Source: Salinilacustrithrix flava
GTDB lineage: Bacteria > Actinomycetota > Acidimicrobiia > Acidimicrobiales > Salinilacustritrichaceae
Length of the DNA stretch: 64,000 bases
Assembly: GCA_024128875.1 (NCBI GenBank)
Contig: JAMYFF010000006.1
Coordinates: 219,922-283,921, forward strand
Direction of reading: 5' to 3'
Shown here: positions 49,817 to 58,891 of the stretch, one piece after another
Layout: every line of letters starts with the position of its first letter
Numbering within the stretch: the stretch's first letter is position 1
Notes under the pieces: generated by a model
The model's input: only the letters and a program-made list of their open reading frames with translations
What the model was told of the DNA's origin: nothing
Database searches by the model: none
Position numbers and translations under genes: made by a program

Positions 49817-52357
49817 TTGTTCGAACGTTTCACCGACCGTGCCCGCCGAGTCGTCGTGCTCGCGCAGGAAGAGGCACGGCTCCTCAACCACAACTACATC
49901 GGCACCGAGCACATCCTGCTCGGGCTGATCCACGAGGGCGAGGGCGTGGCCGCCAAGGCCCTCGAGTCCCTCGGCATCTCCCTCGAGGCCGTCCGCAGCC
50001 AGGTCGAGGAGATCATCGGCCAGGGCGGCTCCTCGCCGTCGGGCCACATCCCCTTCACCCCCCGGGCCAAGAAGGTCCTCGAGCTGAGCCTGCGCGAAGC
50101 GCTCCAGCTCGGCCACAACTACATCGGCACCGAGCACATCCTGCTCGGCCTCATCCGCGAGGGCGAGGGCGTCGCTGCCCAGGTCCTCGTCAAGCTGGGC
50201 GCCGACCTGTCCCGGGTCCGCCAGCAGGTCATCCAGCTGCTCTCGGGCTACCAGGGCTCCGGTGCCGCCGGTGGCGGCCCGAGCGGTGGTGGCGAGAAGG
50301 CCGGCGCCGCCGCCGGCTCCACCAGCGGGGACACCCCGTCGGGCTCGCTCGTGCTCGACCAGTTCGGTCGCAACCTCACCCAGCTCGCGCGCGACAAGGA
50401 GGTCGACCCGGTCATCGGTCGCTCCCGCGAGATCGAGCGGGTCATGCAGGTGCTGTCGCGGCGCACCAAGAACAACCCGGTCCTCGTGGGCGAGCCCGGC
50501 GTCGGCAAGACCGCCATCGTCGAGGGCCTGGCCCAGAAGATCGTGGCCGACGACGTGCCCGAGACGCTGCACAACAAGCAGCTGTACACGCTCGACCTCG
50601 GTGCGCTCGTCGCCGGCTCCCGCTACCGCGGCGACTTCGAGGAGCGTCTGAAGAAGGTGCTCAAGGAGATCCGCACCCGCGGCGACATCATCCTGTTCAT
50701 CGACGAGCTCCACACCCTCGTGGGTGCCGGTGCCGCCGAGGGCGCCATCGACGCGGCGAGCATCCTCAAGCCGATGCTGGCCCGCGGCGAGCTGCAGACC
50801 ATCGGTGCCACCACGCTCGACGAGTACCGCAAGCACCTCGAGAAGGACGCCGCCCTCGAGCGCCGCTTCCAGAAGATCATCGTCGAGGAGCCCTCCGTGG
50901 CCCACACGATCGAGATCCTCAAGGGCCTGCGCGACCGCTACGAGACCCACCACCGGGTCACCATCACCGACCAGGCCCTGGTCGCGGCGGCCAACCTCGC
51001 CGACCGCTACATCGCCGACCGGCACCTGCCCGACAAGGCCATCGACCTCATCGACGAGGCCGGCTCGCGCCTGCGCATCAAGCGCATGCAGACCCCGCCG
51101 GACTACAAGGAGCTCGAGAACGAGCTGGGCGGCGTCGTCGAGGCCAAGAAGGCCGCGGTCGAGCGCCAGGACTTCGAGGAGGCCGGTCGCCTCCGCGACA
51201 AGGAGAAGGAGCTGCTCGGCCAGAAGGAGGCCAAGGAGCAGGAGATCAAGGACTCCGGCGTCGACCTCTTCGACGAGGTCGACGAGGAAGCCGTGGCCGA
51301 GGTGCTGTCGGTGTGGACCGGCATCCCCGTCTACAAGCTCACCGAGGAGGAGACCCAGAAGCTCCTCAACATGGAAGAGGAGCTGCACCGCCGGGTCATC
51401 GGCCAGGAGGACGCCATCAAGGCCGTCTCCCAGGCCATCCGCCGCACCCGGGCCGGTCTCAAGGACCCCAAGCGCCCCAGCGGCTCGTTCATCTTCCTCG
51501 GCCCCTCCGGCGTCGGCAAGACCGAGCTGGCCAAGACCCTGGCCGAGTTCCTGTTCGGCGACGAGAACTCGATGATCAGCCTCGACATGTCCGAGTACAT
51601 GGAGAAGCACACGGTCAGCCGCCTGGTCGGCTCGCCTCCCGGCTACGTCGGCTACGAGGAGGGGGGCCAGCTCACCGAGGCCGTCCGCCGCAAGCCGTTC
51701 TCGGTCGTGCTCTTCGACGAGGTCGAGAAGGCCCACACCGACGTGTTCAACACGCTGCTGCAGATCCTCGAGGAGGGTCGCCTCACCGACGCCCAGGGGC
51801 GCTCGGTGGACTTCCGCAACACCGTGCTGATCATGACCTCCAACCTGGGCACCGCCGACCTGCGCAAGCAGTCGGTCGGCTTCGGCAAGAACGACGAGGC
51901 CGTCTCCTACGAGAAGATGAAGGAGAAGGTCAACGACGCCCTGAAGGCCCACTTCCGGCCCGAGTTCCTGAACCGCATCGACGAGACGATCGTGTTCCAC
52001 GAGCTCAGCAAGGACGAGGTCATCCAGATCGTCGACAACTTCGTCGCCAAGCTGGCCATCCAGATGGAGGCCCAGGGCATGGGCATCGAGCTGACGCAGG
52101 CGGCCAAGCTGTACGTGGCCGACAAGGGCTACGACCCCACGCTCGGCGCTCGTCCGCTGCGCCGGGCGATCCAGCGCTTCGTCGAGGACCCGCTGTCGGA
52201 GAAGCTGCTCTACAAGCAGTTCCGCGCCGGCGAGATCGTCACGGTCGACGTCGAGCCCGACCCCGAGACGAACGAGGACGTCATCGTGTTCCGCTCCGCG
52301 GAGGGCTTCGTGCCCCCGTCGGTCGAGGAGCTCGAGGCCGCCGCCACCCCCGAGTAG
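49817..52357 (+). CDS. clpC: ATP-dependent Clp protease ATP-binding subunit ClpC
   Basis: AAA+ unfoldase that feeds proteins to ClpP. 846 residues. The N-domain has two repeats ([21 protein letters not shown] and [21 protein letters not shown]); AAA-1 Walker A GEPGVGKT near residue 225; a UVR/M-domain segment around 435-470 ([20 protein letters not shown]); AAA-2 Walker A GPSGVGKT near residue 562; [26 protein letters not shown] in the C-terminal D2 domain. The TTG start follows AGGGAGG by 8 nt and gives the universal [19 protein letters not shown] start. No mcsA/mcsB/ctsR genes lie upstream. Confidence 0.97.
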   Translation: MFERFTDRARRVVVLAQEEARLLNHNYIGTEHILLGLIHEGEGVAAKALESLGISLEAVRSQVEEIIGQGGSSPSGHIPFTPRAKKVLELSLREALQLGHNYIGTEHILLGLIREGEGVAAQVLVKLGADLSRVRQQVIQLLSGYQGSGAAGGGPSGGGEKAGAAAGSTSGDTPSGSLVLDQFGRNLTQLARDKEVDPVIGRSREIERVMQVLSRRTKNNPVLVGEPGVGKTAIVEGLAQKIVADDVPETLHNKQLYTLDLGALVAGSRYRGDFEERLKKVLKEIRTRGDIILFIDELHTLVGAGAAEGAIDAASILKPMLARGELQTIGATTLDEYRKHLEKDAALERRFQKIIVEEPSVAHTIEILKGLRDRYETHHRVTITDQALVAAANLADRYIADRHLPDKAIDLIDEAGSRLRIKRMQTPPDYKELENELGGVVEAKKAAVERQDFEEAGRLRDKEKELLGQKEAKEQEIKDSGVDLFDEVDEEAVAEVLSVWTGIPVYKLTEEETQKLLNMEEELHRRVIGQEDAIKAVSQAIRRTRAGLKDPKRPSGSFIFLGPSGVGKTELAKTLAEFLFGDENSMISLDMSEYMEKHTVSRLVGSPPGYVGYEEGGQLTEAVRRKPFSVVLFDEVEKAHTDVFNTLLQILEEGRLTDAQGRSVDFRNTVLIMTSNLGTADLRKQSVGFGKNDEAVSYEKMKEKVNDALKAHFRPEFLNRIDETIVFHELSKDEVIQIVDNFVAKLAIQMEAQGMGIELTQAAKLYVADKGYDPTLGARPLRRAIQRFVEDPLSEKLLYKQFRAGEIVTVDVEPDPETNEDVIVFRSAEGFVPPSVEELEAAATPE

Positions 52358-52364
52358 GGCGCGG

Positions 52365-52898
52365 CTACAGCTCGACGGTGGAGGACCCGGGATCGTCCGG
52401 GTCGAGCGCGATGCGGGGCCCGTCGTCGGCGTCCTCCTGGACGTCCTCGGCCACCTGCTGGTCCTTGGGTGGCTTGCCCTCGACCAGCTCGCCGATGACG
52501 CCGCCGACGGCGACGAACGCGGCCGCGGCCCGGCTGCGCTCGGCCGAGCGGACCCCGATGCTCATCGCCAGCGGCCCGGGGGCGATCTCGCGGTAGGAGT
52601 CGATGATCAGCTCGTGGACCTTGCGCCAGTCGGTCTCGTCGTCCAGGCGCACACCGACCCAGCCGCGGGACCCGACGTACTTCGGGAGGAAGTAGGGGTC
52701 GCCCTTGGCCAGCAGGGTCCCCTGCTCGCCCGTCACCGCCTTCACCGTGATCGTCGTCCGACCCTCCTCGTCCTGGCCGCACCCCACGAAGACCTTGTCT
52801 CGCACCCGGTAGGTCGGGTGGCCGGCCGTCTCCTTCTCCACCGCCTCGGGGAAGCCGAGGGCGATGTCGCGGACGGCCTGCAGGGGGTCGAGGGCCAT
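52365..52898 (-). CDS. MmcQ/YjbR-family protein
   Basis: 177 residues. The YjbR-like core runs from residue 1 to about 118: DPLQAVRDIALGFPEAVEKETAGHPTYRVRDKVFVGCG, PYFLPKYVGSRGWVGVRLD and VHELIIDSYREIAP. The fold binds DNA in some relatives, but no function is established. The C-terminal 55 residues, Ala/Val rich then acidic, are an extension. ATG 52898 is taken over ATG 52907 because GAGG is 9 nt from it. Convergent with clpC, divergent from uspA across a large palindrome. Confidence 0.82.
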   Translation of the reverse strand: MALDPLQAVRDIALGFPEAVEKETAGHPTYRVRDKVFVGCGQDEEGRTTITVKAVTGEQGTLLAKGDPYFLPKYVGSRGWVGVRLDDETDWRKVHELIIDSYREIAPGPLAMSIGVRSAERSRAAAAFVAVGGVIGELVEGKPPKDQQVAEDVQEDADDGPRIALDPDDPGSSTVEL

Positions 52899-52923
52899 GG
52901 CGACCATCCTCACAGGAAAATCC

Positions 52924-52958
52924 CGTGGATCCGCACCACCGGTGGTGGACGATCCACG
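52924..52958. promoter_or_regulatory. Large nested palindrome between divergent yjbR-type and uspA genes
   Basis: The centre CACCACCGGTGGTG (52934-52947) is a perfect 14-bp palindrome; outer arms CGTGGATC (52924-52931) and GATCCACG (52951-52958) pair as well. Its place in a 99-nt divergent gap suggests an operator or a cruciform element. Confidence 0.55.
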
Positions 52959-52984
52959 ACATTTCGCTCGGGGACGGTCCGGCC

Positions 52985-52990
52985 TACGCT
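52985..52990 (+). promoter_or_regulatory. -10-like TACGCT before uspA
   Basis: TACGCT ends 7 nt before GTG 52998, matching the leaderless layout. Confidence 0.4.
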
Positions 52991-52997
52991 TCCCGGC

Positions 52998-53369
52998 GTG
53001 TACGCGCGCATCCTGGTCGGCACCGACGGATCCCCCACGGCGGACAAGGCCGTGGCCCGAGCAGTGGAGGTCGCCCGCTCCGCCGGGGCCCGCCTCACGA
53101 TCATGACCGCGTCGTCGGAGGCCGAGGGACGGTCCGTGGTCGACGAGGCGGCTGCCGCCCACGCTGGCGCCGGGGTCGACATCGACACCCTCGTGGTCGA
53201 CAAGGACCCCGTGGGTGCGCTCATCGACACCGCCGAGCAGGGCTACGACCTCGTCGTCGTCGGCAACAAGGGCATGACCGGCGTGAGCCGGTTCTTCAAG
53301 GTGGGGGCCGTGCCGAACAAGCTGTCCCACCACCTGCCCACCAGCATGCTCGTCGTGCGGACCACCTGA
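52998..53369 (+). CDS. Universal stress protein, UspA family
   Basis: 123 residues, short for the family. Starts YARILVGTDGSPTADKAVARAVEVARSAGARLT; ends with the ATP-binding pattern GNKGMTGVSRFFKVGAVPNKLSHHLPTSMLVV, which keeps Gly-x2-Gly and Gly-x(n)-(N/S) but has Asn-Lys where most have Ser, so nucleotide binding is likely but not certain. GTG start. The next gene begins immediately after its stop, so the two are probably co-transcribed. Confidence 0.9.
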   Translation: MYARILVGTDGSPTADKAVARAVEVARSAGARLTIMTASSEAEGRSVVDEAAAAHAGAGVDIDTLVVDKDPVGALIDTAEQGYDLVVVGNKGMTGVSRFFKVGAVPNKLSHHLPTSMLVVRTT

Positions 53370-54140
53370 GTGCGGGTGCGCCGCGCCGGGCTCGCCCTGC
53401 TGCTCCTGCTGGCGCTCGCCGGCTGCGAGGTCCGGACCGAGCTGAACGTCACCGTCGACGAGGACGGCGCCGGCCGGGTGGAGCTGGCCGTCGCGCTGGA
53501 CGAGGACGCCATGTCGCGCCGCCCCGAGCTGCTCGACGAGCTCGATCTCAGCGACCTGACCGACACCGGCTGGGAGGTGACCGGGCCGGCGGAGGAGGCC
53601 GACGGCGCCACCTGGATCCGGGCCCGCCACGACTTCGGGACCCCCGAGGAGCTCGGCACGCTGATCGACGACGTGGCGGGGCAGGGCGGCCCGTTCCGTG
53701 ACTTCCGGCTGACCCGGGAGGACGCGTTCGCCGAGCGTCGCTACCGCTTCACCGGCACCGTCGACTTCACGGCCGGCGCCGGTGCGCTCGCCGAGGATCC
53801 CGAGCTCGCCGAGGCCCTGGAGGCCGAGCCGATCGAGCTGCTGGAGGAGCGCCTCGGCGCCGCCATCGACGAGATGGTGGAGGTGCAGGTCGCGGTCCGC
53901 ATGCCCGGGTCGGTGGACTCCAACGCCCTCACCCAGGCCTCGAACGGCGCCGTCTGGCGTCCGTCGGTGGTGGAGCGCGAGGTCATCGAGCTGCAGGCGA
54001 CGGGCACGGTCAGCCGCTCCGAGCGACTCGTGTGGGCGGGTGTCGCCGCGGTTGCCACCTTCGCGCTGGTGCTCTACGTGCTGGTCCGTGCCGCGATGTG
54101 GCGCCGCACCCGGCGACGGTCGACCCCCGTGCGCACCTAG
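53370..54140 (+). CDS. LppM-like lipoprotein with C-terminal membrane helix
   Basis: 256 residues. Lipobox LLALAGC near residue 20, then a beta-rich domain opening VRTELNVTVDEDGAGRVELAVALD, as in the LppM family (mycobacterial lipoprotein involved in cell-envelope lipid balance and phagosome arrest). A hydrophobic helix RLVWAGVAAVATFALVLYVLVRAAMW at about 220-245 and an Arg-rich end give a second anchor, so the central domain should lie outside the membrane. GTG directly follows the uspA stop. Confidence 0.75.
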   Translation: MRVRRAGLALLLLLALAGCEVRTELNVTVDEDGAGRVELAVALDEDAMSRRPELLDELDLSDLTDTGWEVTGPAEEADGATWIRARHDFGTPEELGTLIDDVAGQGGPFRDFRLTREDAFAERRYRFTGTVDFTAGAGALAEDPELAEALEAEPIELLEERLGAAIDEMVEVQVAVRMPGSVDSNALTQASNGAVWRPSVVEREVIELQATGTVSRSERLVWAGVAAVATFALVLYVLVRAAMWRRTRRRSTPVRT

Positions 54141-54181
54141 CCATCCGCGTTCTTGTCGGGGGGTCCGGGGAGGATGGCCCG

Positions 54182-55561
54182 GTGACCACGACCCGGCCCC
54201 GATCCTCCCGGCCCCGCCGCTCCACCTTCCGCTGCTCCTCCTGCGGAGCGGGCGCCCCGGTGTGGGCCGGGCGCTGCACCGGCTGCGACGAGTGGAACAC
54301 CCTGGTGGAGGAGCGCACGTCCTCGGTCACCCGCAGCGTCGGGGCCCCGGCGACGCCGGCGCGTCCCATCGCGGAGGTGACCGATCAGGACGTCGCCCCC
54401 ATGCCCACCGGCGTGGCGGAGCTGGACCGGGTCCTCGGCGGGGGTCTGGTCCCGGGCTCGGTCACCCTCGTCGGCGGGGAGCCCGGCATCGGCAAGTCGA
54501 CCCTGCTGCTGCAGACAGCGTCGGCGATGGCTGGCAGCGGCAGGCCGGCCCTGTACCTGACCGCGGAGGAGTCCGCCCCCCAGGTGCGGGGGCGGGCCCA
54601 GCGCCTCGGCGCCCTCGCCGACCAGCTGTGGCTGGCCGCCGACACCGCCCTGCCCGACGTGCTCGCCCACCTCGATGCGGTCCAGCCCGCCGTCATGGTC
54701 GTGGACTCCATCCAGACCGTGCACGACCCCGAGCTGGCGTCCGCCCCGGGCGCGGTCGGGCAGGTGCGCGAGTGCGCCCAGCGCCTCGTCACCGAGGCCC
54801 GCGCACGCGGCGTGGCCGTGGTGCTGGTCGGCCACGTCACCAAGGACGGCGGGCTGGCCGGCCCGCGGGTGCTGGAGCACCTGGTCGACACCGTGCTCTC
54901 CTTCGAGGGCGACCGCCACCACGCCCTGCGCCTGCTCCGCGCCGTCAAGCACCGCTTCGGCGGCACCGGCGAGCTCGGCGTGTTCGAGATGTCCGACGCC
55001 GGCCTGGTCGGCGTCGAGGACCCGAGCGCCCTGTTCCTGGCCGATCGTCGCACCGGCGAGGCCGGCTCGGTCGTGATCCCGGTGCTGGACGGCGGCCGGC
55101 CGCTGCTGGTCGAGGTCCAGGCCCTGCTCGCGCCCACCACCATCCCCACGCCACGCCGCCAGGGACAGGGCGTCGAGAGCAGCCGCCTGGGCATGCTGCT
55201 GGCGGTGCTCGACCAGCGGGTGGGCGTGTCCGCCGCCAACCTCGACGTGTGGGTCACCGTCGCCGGTGGCGTGCGGGCCACCGAGCCTGCCGCCGACCTC
55301 GGGGTGGCGCTGGCGGTGGTGTCGGCCATGACCGGCGTGCCCGTGCCCGGTGACCTCGTCGCGTGCGGCGAGGTCGGCCTCGCCGGTGAGCTCCGCCAGG
55401 TCGGCCGCATCGACCGCCGCCTCGCCGAGGCCGCCCGCCTCGGCTTCCGCCGCGTCCTCGTGCCCACCACCGCCCCCGAGCCGCCCGCGGGCTGCCAGGC
55501 GATCCGCGCGCGCGGGCTGCGCGAGGCCATCGCAGCGGTCGGGCTGGACCGGCACGGATAG
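54182..55561 (+). CDS. radA: DNA repair protein RadA
   Basis: RecA-like branch-migration helicase in recombination. 459 residues. Zinc finger CSSCGAGAPVWAGRCTGC at residues 16-33, Walker A GEPGIGKST near 100, KHRFG motif (KNRFG class) near 255, and a C-terminal Lon-protease-like domain with GGVRATEPAADLGVALAVVSAM. GTG start. The gene is followed 4 nt later by disA; in Bacillus RadA binds and restrains DisA, and the same pairing here supports that partnership. Confidence 0.96.
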   Translation: MTTTRPRSSRPRRSTFRCSSCGAGAPVWAGRCTGCDEWNTLVEERTSSVTRSVGAPATPARPIAEVTDQDVAPMPTGVAELDRVLGGGLVPGSVTLVGGEPGIGKSTLLLQTASAMAGSGRPALYLTAEESAPQVRGRAQRLGALADQLWLAADTALPDVLAHLDAVQPAVMVVDSIQTVHDPELASAPGAVGQVRECAQRLVTEARARGVAVVLVGHVTKDGGLAGPRVLEHLVDTVLSFEGDRHHALRLLRAVKHRFGGTGELGVFEMSDAGLVGVEDPSALFLADRRTGEAGSVVIPVLDGGRPLLVEVQALLAPTTIPTPRRQGQGVESSRLGMLLAVLDQRVGVSAANLDVWVTVAGGVRATEPAADLGVALAVVSAMTGVPVPGDLVACGEVGLAGELRQVGRIDRRLAEAARLGFRRVLVPTTAPEPPAGCQAIRARGLREAIAAVGLDRHG

Positions 55562-55564
55562 TCT

Positions 55565-56641
55565 GTGAAGGTGCCGTCCAGGACCTCACCCGCGATGCTG
55601 GAGGCCCTCGCCTTCGTGGCGCCGGGCGCCCCGCTGCGCGAAGGCCTGGATCGCATCCTGCAGGCGGAGATGGGCGCCCTCATCGTGGTCGGGGACGGCC
55701 CCGACGTCTTGAACATCTGCTCGGGCGGCTTCCTGCTCGACGCTGCGTTCAGCCCCCAGCGCCTGTCGGAGCTGGCCAAGATGGACGGCGCCATCATCCT
55801 GGCCCCCGATGCCACCCGCATCGCCCGGGCCAACGTCCACCTGGTGCCGAACCCCAACGTCCCCACGTCGGAGACCGGCACCCGGCACCGCACCGCCGAG
55901 CGGGTCGCCCGCTCCATCGACGTCACCGTCGTGTCGGTGTCGGAGGACCAGCAGGTCATCGCGGTCTACGTCGGGGACGAGAAGCACCCGCTCCAGCCCA
56001 TCCCGATCCTGCTGAACCGGGCCAACCAGGCGCTGCAGACCCTCGAGCGCTACCGCAACCGCCTCGACGACGTGTCGGCCAACCTCTCGGCCCTCGAGGT
56101 CGAGGACCTGGTCACCGTGCGCGACGTCGTCACCGTGCTGCAGCGCACGGAGATGGTCCGCCGCATCGCCGACGAGCTCGCCTCCGACATCGTCGAGCTC
56201 GGCACCGACGGCCGCCTCGTGCGCCTGCAGCTCGACGAGCTGATGGGCGGGGTCGACGACGAACGCCGCCAGGTCGTGCGCGACTACTTCCACGAGGAGA
56301 GCAGCTGGCACCTCGACGAGGCCATGACCGCCCTCGCCGACCTCGGCACCGAGGACCTGCTCGACCTGCGCACCGTGTCCTCCATGCTGCACCTGCCCGG
56401 CACCCTCGACCTCGACGCCTCGGTGCAGCCCCGCGGGTACCGCCTCCTGTCCCGCATCCCCCGCCTGCCGGACTCCATCATCGAGGCCATCGTCGAGCGG
56501 TTCGGCTCGCTGCAGAAGATCATGCGGGCCACCATCGATGACCTTGACGACGTCGGCGGCGTCGGCGAGACCCGGGCCCGCTCCATCAAGGACGGCCTCG
56601 CCCGCCTCGCCGAGTCCAGCATCCTCGACCGCTACTCCTGA
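55565..56641 (+). CDS. disA: DNA integrity scanning protein / diadenylate cyclase DisA
   Basis: Makes c-di-AMP from two ATP and scans DNA for branched structures. 358 residues. DAC domain motifs: DGAIILAPDATRIARANVHLVPN (DGA near residue 74) and TSETGTRHRTAERVARS (RHR near 105); a helical spine and a C-terminal helix-hairpin-helix domain with RIPRLPDSIIEAIVERFGSLQKIMRA and DVGGVGETRARSIKDGLARL. GTG start 4 nt after radA. A second cyclic dinucleotide system (the GGDEF gene) is encoded 10 kb upstream. Confidence 0.97.
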   Translation: MKVPSRTSPAMLEALAFVAPGAPLREGLDRILQAEMGALIVVGDGPDVLNICSGGFLLDAAFSPQRLSELAKMDGAIILAPDATRIARANVHLVPNPNVPTSETGTRHRTAERVARSIDVTVVSVSEDQQVIAVYVGDEKHPLQPIPILLNRANQALQTLERYRNRLDDVSANLSALEVEDLVTVRDVVTVLQRTEMVRRIADELASDIVELGTDGRLVRLQLDELMGGVDDERRQVVRDYFHEESSWHLDEAMTALADLGTEDLLDLRTVSSMLHLPGTLDLDASVQPRGYRLLSRIPRLPDSIIEAIVERFGSLQKIMRATIDDLDDVGGVGETRARSIKDGLARLAESSILDRYS

Positions 56642-56703
56642 GATCTGGCATCGGAGGCGGAACGTAGCCCGCCAGGGCCTTGTTCCGCAGCCGCTGCCAG
56701 ATC
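56642..56703. terminator. Long hairpin between convergent disA and dienelactone hydrolase genes
   Basis: Arms pair in order: GATCTGGC (56642-56649) with GCCAGATC (56696-56703), GCGGAAC (56657-56663) with GTTCCGC (56682-56688), and GCCC (56667-56670) with GGGC (56675-56678) around GCCA. It starts right after the disA stop. Bidirectional terminator or REP-like element. Confidence 0.6.
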
Positions 56704-56742
56704 CTTCGGACGGGACCCGTCGAGCAACGGGCCGTCAGGTCT

Positions 56743-57465
56743 CTAGCCGACTCGGCGGCGGAGGAGCGAGTGGACCCGCTCCCAGTGCAGCTCGGAGGCC
56801 TCCCGGTGGTACCGGGGCCCGGGCGGAGCGAAGCCGTGCACGGCGTCGTCGTGCCAGTCGAGGGTGTAGGTGACGCCGGCGTCGCGCAGCGCCTGCTCCA
56901 TGACCTCGCGGTCCTCCACCGGCGCGGTGGGGTCGTCGGCGCACCAGGCGAAGTGCAGCTCGGCCTCCACGGCGTCGAGGCCGAGGTGGGGGGAGTCGTC
57001 GCCGTCCCGGACGAGCCAGGCGCCGTGGATCGAGGCGCCGGCCTGCACCCGCTCGGGCATCGCTCGGGCGATCGACACGACGAGGCCACCGCTCATGCAG
57101 AAGCCGACCGCCCCGACGGGGCCGTCGGACGCGGCCGGGTCGGCATCGGCGAAGGCCAGGAGGGCCTCGGCGTCGCCGAGGATGTTGGTGGGCGTGACCG
57201 TGCCCATCAGCTCCTGGCGCTTGTGCATGTCCTCGTCGCTGGTGCCGAGCTCGCGGTACTCCATGCCCCGGTAGAAGAGGAACGGCAGCAGCACGTAGTA
57301 CCCGGCGGTGGCGAGGCGCGACGCCATGTCCATGAGCGCCGGGCGGATGCTCGGCGCGTCCATCAGGTACAGCACCACGGGGTGGGGTCCGCCGTGGGTG
57401 GGGTGGAAGACGAAGGTCGTCATCTCCCCGTCGGGGGTGGTGAGCTCGACCCGGCGCTGCTCCAT
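56743..57465 (-). CDS. Dienelactone hydrolase family protein
   Basis: 240 residues, alpha/beta hydrolase with a cysteine nucleophile in VGAVGFCMSGGLVV, Asp in CADDPTAPVED and His in DDAVHGFAPPG. The opening VELTTPDGEMTTFVFHP is typical. Natural substrates beyond the chlorocatechol pathway are unknown for most members. ATG 57465 is 2 nt after the stop of the Crp-type gene, so both form one transcript and its expression is set by that gene's promoter. Confidence 0.88.
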   Translation of the reverse strand: MEQRRVELTTPDGEMTTFVFHPTHGGPHPVVLYLMDAPSIRPALMDMASRLATAGYYVLLPFLFYRGMEYRELGTSDEDMHKRQELMGTVTPTNILGDAEALLAFADADPAASDGPVGAVGFCMSGGLVVSIARAMPERVQAGASIHGAWLVRDGDDSPHLGLDAVEAELHFAWCADDPTAPVEDREVMEQALRDAGVTYTLDWHDDAVHGFAPPGPRYHREASELHWERVHSLLRRRVG

Positions 57466-57467
57466 GC

Positions 57468-58127
57468 TCAGGTGGCCCGGCGGGTGAGCTGCTCGCGGTC
57501 GGTGATGCGGTAGCGGCGGTCGCGCTGGTCGAGCCAGCCGAGGCGCAGGAACGAGGCGATGGCCTTGTTGACCCGCTCCCGGGAGGCGCCGACCATGCCG
57601 GCGAGCTCCTCCTGGGTCACCGGGAGGGTGAACTCGTCCTGGTCGCCGGCCAGCTCGAGCAGGCGCTTGGCGGTGCGCCCGGTGACGTCGAGGAAGACCG
57701 AGTCGGCGAGGGCGGAGTCCGTGATGCGCAGGCGGGTGGACAGCAGCGCCACCACCAGCCACAGCAGGGCGGGTCGCTCCTCGTAGATCTTCTGCACCGG
57801 CTCGTAGGGGACGACGGTGACGACGGAGGGCTCGAGCGCACGGGCCTCGGTGGACCGGCCGAGCCCGTCGAAGAGCGGCATCTCGCCGAACAGGTCCCCC
57901 CGCTCCATCAGGGCGATGACGGATTCCCGCCCGTCGACCGAGCGCTGCGACATGGCAACGCGCCCGCCCTCCACGAGGAACAGCTCCTCGGACTCCTCGC
58001 CCTCGGAGAACAGCACGTCGCCCCGACGGAGGTCCCGGGTCGTGGCGGCCCGGACCACGTCGTCGAGCTCACCCTCGGTGAGACCCGAGAAGAGCGCGGA
58101 GGCTGCGAGGAGGTCACGGTCGGCCAC
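57468..58127 (-). CDS. Crp/Fnr-family transcription regulator
   Basis: 219 residues. Cyclic-nucleotide-binding domain (residues about 10-125) with LRRGDVLFSEGEESEELFLVEGGRVAM and the phosphate-binding cassette region DLFGEMPLFDGLGRSTEARAL (Gly-Glu-x3-hydrophobic, Arg, but Thr-Glu where cAMP sites have Ser/Thr-Ala). C-terminal winged helix with VTQEELAGMVGASRERVNKAIASFLRLGWL. GTG 58127 is chosen since TAGATT ends 8 nt before it; GTG 58154 would add nine residues and have no promoter-like box. GlxR-like, ligand uncertain. Confidence 0.85.
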   Translation of the reverse strand: MADRDLLAASALFSGLTEGELDDVVRAATTRDLRRGDVLFSEGEESEELFLVEGGRVAMSQRSVDGRESVIALMERGDLFGEMPLFDGLGRSTEARALEPSVVTVVPYEPVQKIYEERPALLWLVVALLSTRLRITDSALADSVFLDVTGRTAKRLLELAGDQDEFTLPVTQEELAGMVGASRERVNKAIASFLRLGWLDQRDRRYRITDREQLTRRAT

Positions 58128-58135
58128 GAGGTCTG

Positions 58136-58141
58136 AATCTA
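58136..58141 (-). promoter_or_regulatory. -10-like TAGATT of the crp-type gene
   Basis: TAGATT on the minus strand ends 8 nt before GTG 58127; used here to choose the start codon. Confidence 0.4.
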
Positions 58142-58212
58142 TGCCAAACGTCACCGGATCGGGCAGGAGGGTCGCGGTCGGGGCCGGATGCGAGGAGGCG
58201 CCGGTTGCTGCG

Positions 58213-58218
58213 TACGCT
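58213..58218 (+). promoter_or_regulatory. -10-like TACGCT before ispD
   Basis: TACGCT ends 7 nt before ATG 58226, identical in sequence and spacing to the box before uspA. Confidence 0.4.
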
Positions 58219-58225
58219 CCCTGTG

Positions 58226-58891
58226 ATGCCTGCCCCGACCGCTCCTGCCCCGGTGTGGACCGTGGTCGTCGCCGGGGGCGGTGGCACCCGCTTCGGCGGC
58301 CCCAAGCAGTACGTGGAGCTCGCCGGCCGGCGCACCATCGACTGGTCGCTCGCCGCCGCCCGGTCCGTGTCCGACGGCATCGTCGTGGTCGTGCCGGCCG
58401 CCGACGTCGACGGGCCCATCCCCGACGCGGACTCGGTCGTGGCCGGCGGGGAGACCCGGTCGGCGTCGGTGCGCAACGGCCTGGCTGCCGTGCCCGACGA
58501 CGCCGCCGTCGTGCTGGTGCACGACGCGGCCCGACCCGCAGCCAGTCCGGCGCTGTTCCGAGCGGTGGTGGAGGCGGTCCGTTCCGGCGCCGACGCCGTG
58601 GTCCCGGGGGTCGCGGTGACCGACTCGCTCCGCCGGAGGTCCGGTGGCGCGGTGGACCGCGACGGGCTGGTCGCCGTCCAGACGCCGCAGGGCTTCGCCG
58701 CTGCCGTCCTGCGCGCCGCCCACGCATCGGGGGCGGACGCCTCCGACGACGCCTCCCTGGTCGAGGCGGCCGGCGGCACGGTCGAGGTGGTGCTCGGGGA
58801 GACCACCAACGTCAAGCTCACCCACCCGGGCGATCGCGTCGCGCTCGAGCTCACGCTCGCTTCGCGCAGCGGCCAGGGGGCCCCGGCGTGA
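58226..58891 (+). CDS. ispD: 2-C-methyl-D-erythritol 4-phosphate cytidylyltransferase
   Basis: Third step of the MEP isoprenoid pathway. 221 residues. CTP-binding VVVAGGGGTRFGGPKQYVELAGR near residue 12, VLVHDAARPAAS, ATVTDSL-type VAVTDSLRR and VQTPQGFAAAVLRAAH are the family blocks; TDDASLVE appears as SDDASLVE. ATG 58226 preferred over TTG 58205 on the promoter-like box. GTGA overlap with ispF. Its product line ends in IPP, used by the polyprenyl synthase encoded 12 kb upstream. Confidence 0.95.
   Translation: MPAPTAPAPVWTVVVAGGGGTRFGGPKQYVELAGRRTIDWSLAAARSVSDGIVVVVPAADVDGPIPDADSVVAGGETRSASVRNGLAAVPDDAAVVLVHDAARPAASPALFRAVVEAVRSGADAVVPGVAVTDSLRRRSGGAVDRDGLVAVQTPQGFAAAVLRAAHASGADASDDASLVEAAGGTVEVVLGETTNVKLTHPGDRVALELTLASRSGQGAPA

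Noticed and set aside
48061..52596. A 1511-codon open frame on the plus strand antisense to the DUF4015 gene and shifted relative to clpC
   Set aside because: It is a by-product of high GC: the translation is Arg/Gly/Pro and Asp/Val biased without any family match, while both real genes it crosses have clear motifs.
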